Below are positions 61,166 through 64,000 of a DNA stretch of 64,000 nucleotides, in pieces. The position numbers were made by a program, and so were the translations under genes. The stretch is taken from the NCBI RefSeq assembly GCF_900101625.1, contig NZ_FMYZ01000001.1:528304-592303 (forward strand), given 5' to 3'. The notes beneath the pieces were generated by a model, which saw nothing but the letters and a program-made list of their open reading frames with translations, did no database searches and was not told the DNA's origin. This DNA is from Cupriavidus sp. YR651 (GTDB taxonomy: Bacteria; Pseudomonadota; Gammaproteobacteria; Burkholderiales; Burkholderiaceae). Position 1 is the first letter of the stretch. Each line of letters opens with the position of its first letter.

Positions 61166-62131
61166 TCAAGGCGACAGGGGCATGGCGCGGATAGCGGCCA
61201 TCTCGCGTGGGGAATCCACCAGGACCGCATCCATCCCCAGCCGCGCCGCCTCCTGGTATGCGGCGGCGTCGTTGACGCCGATCGCCAGCAGGCGGGTGCT
61301 GCCGTCGGCACGGAAACAGGACACGGAAGCCGGCGTCCACATCGCTGCACGGGTGCCGGAGCGCCCTTCCCCCAGCGTGAAGCGCTCCACCACGTCGACG
61401 TTGCGGCGCATCTCGAAGCCAGCCCAGGTGCCGTCCGGCGGCGGGGACTTGCATTCGCGGGCCAGCGCGACATCGACCAGCCGCCCGCGCGTGGCATCGC
61501 GGGACTCGAACAACTGCGCCCGCGGCCACGCGGCAAAGGCTTGCTGGAAAACGGCCTCGGTGGAATAGATGCGTACGCGCTGCCACGCCTGGTGCTGCGC
61601 CAGGACCGCCGCCACGGCGGCAGCCAGCGGGGGCGCCGGCAGGGATTTCATATCGAGGATGACGGGCACGGACGCCGGAATGGCGGCCAGCGCCTCATCC
61701 AGGGTTGGCAGCCCCACGGGCGCGGTGCGATAGGGATAACCCTTGCCGCCATCCGCATCGGTCACGGCAAACTGCCATCCTGCATTGCGCTGCCGCAATT
61801 CCGCCAGCGTCTTGCCCGCCACCGGCCCGGTCCCGTCGGTCAGCGCGGACAGATCGGCTGGCCGATAGAGCACCGGCACGCCATCCCGGCTCAACTGGAC
61901 TGACAGCCAGATCATGTCGACGCGATGCGCCAGCGCGGATTGGATCGCCACCAGCGTATTCTCGGGCGCATCGGCCGTGCCGGCGCGGTGCGCGACGATC
62001 CACGGCCGCTGCGGATTGGAGACGGAGCCGACGGACGGACACGCCGCGACAACGCCGGCCGTCAACAACACGGCCAGCGCACGGAACGCGATACGGGGAA
62101 GGGAAACAGGCAGGAAACGACAACAACGCAT
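61166..62131 (-). CDS. Glycerophosphodiester phosphodiesterase-like lipoprotein, degenerate metal site
   Basis: 321 residues. The N-terminal signal ends in the lipobox VVAAC (about residue 31). The GDPD motif starts IVAHRAGTADAPENTLVAI, keeping the first His, Arg, Glu and Asn. The usual metal and catalytic residues of the next motif (ExD...DGxxVxxHD) are replaced: DMIWLSVQLSRDGVPVLYRP has W, S and Y where E, D and H are expected, and ILDMKS replaces IEIK. Catalysis by the normal mechanism is unlikely. The ATG at 62131 is used; a TTG lies 5 codons upstream. Confidence 0.82.
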   Translation of the reverse strand: MRCCRFLPVSLPRIAFRALAVLLTAGVVAACPSVGSVSNPQRPWIVAHRAGTADAPENTLVAIQSALAHRVDMIWLSVQLSRDGVPVLYRPADLSALTDGTGPVAGKTLAELRQRNAGWQFAVTDADGGKGYPYRTAPVGLPTLDEALAAIPASVPVILDMKSLPAPPLAAAVAAVLAQHQAWQRVRIYSTEAVFQQAFAAWPRAQLFESRDATRGRLVDVALARECKSPPPDGTWAGFEMRRNVDVVERFTLGEGRSGTRAAMWTPASVSCFRADGSTRLLAIGVNDAAAYQEAARLGMDAVLVDSPREMAAIRAMPLSP

Positions 62132-62192
62132 GGCAACACCCCCCAAAGAATCGGGTCAATGGGGCCGCTTGTTGTTGTCTACCAGACTGCGG

Positions 62193-63887
62193 TCAGTGGG
62201 CCTTGCCTTTTGGCTTGGCGGTCGCCTTGGGGGCCGGCGCGGATTTGGGCGGCGTGGGCGGGGCGGCCTTGCCGGATGCCTTGCTGGCACCCTTGCGCGG
62301 CGTGGCCTCGACGACCACCCGCTTGCGCGGCTCGGCACGCTCGGTCTTGTCGGCCTTTGCGGCCTTCTCTGCCGTCTTGCCCTTCGCCTTGCCGTGCGCC
62401 GACGCCCGCACCGGCGCATCGTCGCTGTCGTCACCACGGTCCGCCCGCGCGGCGGCAGGCGAATTCGGCCGCACCATCAGCACCAGGCTCTGGCCGGCCA
62501 CCAGCTTGCTGCCGGAGAGCTTGTTCCAGGACTGCACCTGTCGTGGGGATACGCCGAAGCGGTGCGCCACGGAAGACACGGTGTCCTTGCGGCCGGCGCG
62601 AACGACAATGCGCCGGGCATCGGGAACATCCGGCTCGACGGCCAGCATCGCGGTATCCACCAGCGATGCGCTGATGTCCTGGTCATGGCGCTCCGAGCGC
62701 GGGATCATCACCGTCGACCCTGCCTTCAGCCGCATGCCCTTGGGGATGCGGTTGATTTCCCGCAGCGTGTCGGCATCGACATTGAGCCGTGCGGCCAGCG
62801 CCTCCACGCGCTCGCGGCTGTCCACCGTCACGGTCGTCCAGCTGGACAGCCCGCCACGGTAGGTATTCAGGTTGTACTGGAAGCGCTCGGCGTTATCGAA
62901 CGGCAGCAGGATCTGCGGATTGGCCGCACCCAGGATCACCGGCCGGTTGAACGACGGATTGAGCGCCTTGAACTCGTCCAGCGGCATGTTGGCCAGCTTG
63001 GCGGCCAGCGCCACGTCGATGTCGCGCGACGTGGTCACCGTGACGAAGTACGGATGATCCGGGATCTCGGGCAGCCTCACCCCATACGCGGCCGGGTTGG
63101 CGATGATGTTCTTGACCGCCTGGAGTTTGGGCACGTAGTAGCGCGTCTCGTTCGGCATCGTCAGGCTGGCGTAGTCCGTGGGCAGCCCGCGCGCCTGATT
63201 GCGCGCGATGGCGCGAGACACGGCGCCCTCTCCCCAGTTGTACGCGGCCAGCGCGAGTTGCCAGTCGCCGAACATGTCATACAGCCGCGAGAGGTAGTCC
63301 AGCGCGGCATCCGTGGATGCCAGCACGTCCCGGCGCTCGTCGCGGAACATGTTCTGCTTGAGGTTGTAGGTCTTGCCGGTGCTCGGGATGAACTGCCACA
63401 TGCCGGCCGCCTTGGCCGTGGATTCCGCCTGGGGATTGAACGCGCTTTCGACGAACGGCAGCAAGGCCAGCTCAGTGGGCATCTTGCGCCGCTCCAGCTC
63501 CTCCACGATGTGGTAGAGGTAGCGGCTGGACCGGCCCACCATCCGCTCCATATAGTCGGGGCGGGCGGCGTACCACTGGGTGCGGTCGTCCACCAGCGTG
63601 CCTTCCAGGTCCTGCATCGCAAAGCCGCGACGGATGCGGGCCCAGATATCGGAGGACGGGCCGCGCATCCAGTCCACGCTGGTCTGGTCGACGTTGACGA
63701 CGGCGTTACTGGAAAGCGAGCCGGGACGGCCGGTGCTGTTGAGCGTGTTGAGCGGGTCCTTCTTGGGACCGGAATCCAGGGCGGTCGGCGTGCCGGCCAT
63801 CTCGCCGGCAGGCGGGGTAGGTGTGCTGGCGCAGGCTGCAAGCAGCGCCGCACACGCAACTACCGCCAGAAATCGACCAAATCGCAT
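62193..63887 (-). CDS. mltD: Membrane-bound lytic murein transglycosylase D
   Basis: 564 residues. The lipoprotein signal ends LLAAC (Cys 19). The SLT domain (about 105-240) has catalytic Glu in LPFVESAFNPQAES and AGMWQFIPSTGKTYNL. Two LysM domains follow (around 345-395, NVDADTLREINRIPKG; and 420-465, FGVSPRQVQSWNKLSG). A long Lys/Ala/Pro-rich tail ends the protein and may bind the cell wall or nucleic acid non-specifically. It cleaves glycan strands to 1,6-anhydromuropeptides. The frame is open to 63968, but MRFGRFLAVVACAALLAAC is the natural start. Confidence 0.92.
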   Translation of the reverse strand: MRFGRFLAVVACAALLAACASTPTPPAGEMAGTPTALDSGPKKDPLNTLNSTGRPGSLSSNAVVNVDQTSVDWMRGPSSDIWARIRRGFAMQDLEGTLVDDRTQWYAARPDYMERMVGRSSRYLYHIVEELERRKMPTELALLPFVESAFNPQAESTAKAAGMWQFIPSTGKTYNLKQNMFRDERRDVLASTDAALDYLSRLYDMFGDWQLALAAYNWGEGAVSRAIARNQARGLPTDYASLTMPNETRYYVPKLQAVKNIIANPAAYGVRLPEIPDHPYFVTVTTSRDIDVALAAKLANMPLDEFKALNPSFNRPVILGAANPQILLPFDNAERFQYNLNTYRGGLSSWTTVTVDSRERVEALAARLNVDADTLREINRIPKGMRLKAGSTVMIPRSERHDQDISASLVDTAMLAVEPDVPDARRIVVRAGRKDTVSSVAHRFGVSPRQVQSWNKLSGSKLVAGQSLVLMVRPNSPAAARADRGDDSDDAPVRASAHGKAKGKTAEKAAKADKTERAEPRKRVVVEATPRKGASKASGKAAPPTPPKSAPAPKATAKPKGKAH

Positions 63888-63924
63888 TAATTTCTCTGAA
63901 AGTGACGCCAAAAAATTTTGCCTG

Positions 63925-63953
63925 ATGCTATGGAAAAGGCCCGCTGGCGTCAA
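63925..63953 (-). promoter_or_regulatory. Promoter of mltD
   Basis: Minus-strand TTGACG (complement of 63948-63953) and TAGCAT (complement of 63925-63930) with 17-bp spacing, ending 38 bases before the mltD start. Confidence 0.65.
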
Positions 63954-64000
63954 TGAGATTTTCCCCATGACGCAATTTAAGATAGTCGCCGCGCGAGCGT
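63954..64000 (+). other. Right edge, unassigned
   Basis: An ATG at 63967 stays open to the window edge (11 codons, MTQFKIVAARA), but TAAGAT at 63978-63983 also looks like a -10 of a divergent gene lying outside. Too short to decide. Confidence 0.25.

Overview
The window is GC-rich chromosomal DNA of a beta-proteobacterium, most likely a Cupriavidus/Ralstonia-lineage member of the Burkholderiaceae. This rests on base composition, protein sequences, and the gene order sixA-olsB-ppx-ppk-phoRBU-pstBACS-glmM-folP-ftsH-rlmE-yhbY-greA-carB-carA. I see no phage genes, insertion sequences or CRISPR array; it reads as core chromosome with a few catabolic modules.

Layout. 1-4.9 kb: the 3' end of rho, mtfA, rpmE2 (zinc-independent L31), a GT-C type membrane glycosyltransferase and a MATE exporter. 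4.9-5.9 kb: a tRNA Ala-Glu-Asp transcription unit present twice in tandem on the minus strand, each copy with its own promoter and terminator, behind gltX. 7.6-9.5 kb: a patatin-like lipoprotein and a convergent NlpC/P60 hydrolase. 9.8-15.6 kb: the yejABEF peptide importer, divergent from fabI. 16.7-21.3 kb: a LysR regulator divergent from an alkylsulfatase-GMC dehydrogenase pair. 21.4-24.9 kb: tRNA-Arg, a membrane diguanylate cyclase, tRNA-Pro, a universal stress protein and small membrane proteins. 25-26.3 kb: infA (TTG start, long structured leader) and sixA.

26.4-38.4 kb is a phosphate block: olsB (ornithine lipid), divergent ppx and ppk (polyphosphate), then the minus-strand pstS-pstC-pstA-pstB-phoU-phoB-phoR operon. 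Sequences matching the PhoB box (GTCAC/GTCAT half-sites 11 bp apart) lie upstream of olsB (four half-sites in register), between ppx and ppk, and upstream of pstS. This suggests that membrane lipid replacement, polyphosphate turnover and phosphate import are regulated together.

38.6-50.8 kb is housekeeping: glmM, folP, ftsH, rlmE, yhbY, a DUF4149 protein, greA, carB, a LysE exporter and carA. 51.0-58.9 kb is a tightly coupled catabolic operon: a two-domain flavoprotein (FAD monooxygenase plus old-yellow-enzyme reductase), an SDR, an atypical crotonase, an acyl-CoA dehydrogenase, an aryl-CoA ligase, a thioesterase and a RidA-family protein. It resembles the aerobic CoA-thioester route for 2-aminobenzoate. 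A perfect 9-bp AT-rich inverted repeat lies in front of it. 59.1-63.9 kb: prpE, a glycerophosphodiesterase-like lipoprotein that lacks most metal ligands, and mltD.

All calls come from reading the sequence. No database search, folding or alignment program was run, so family assignments rest on recognisable motifs and gene order.
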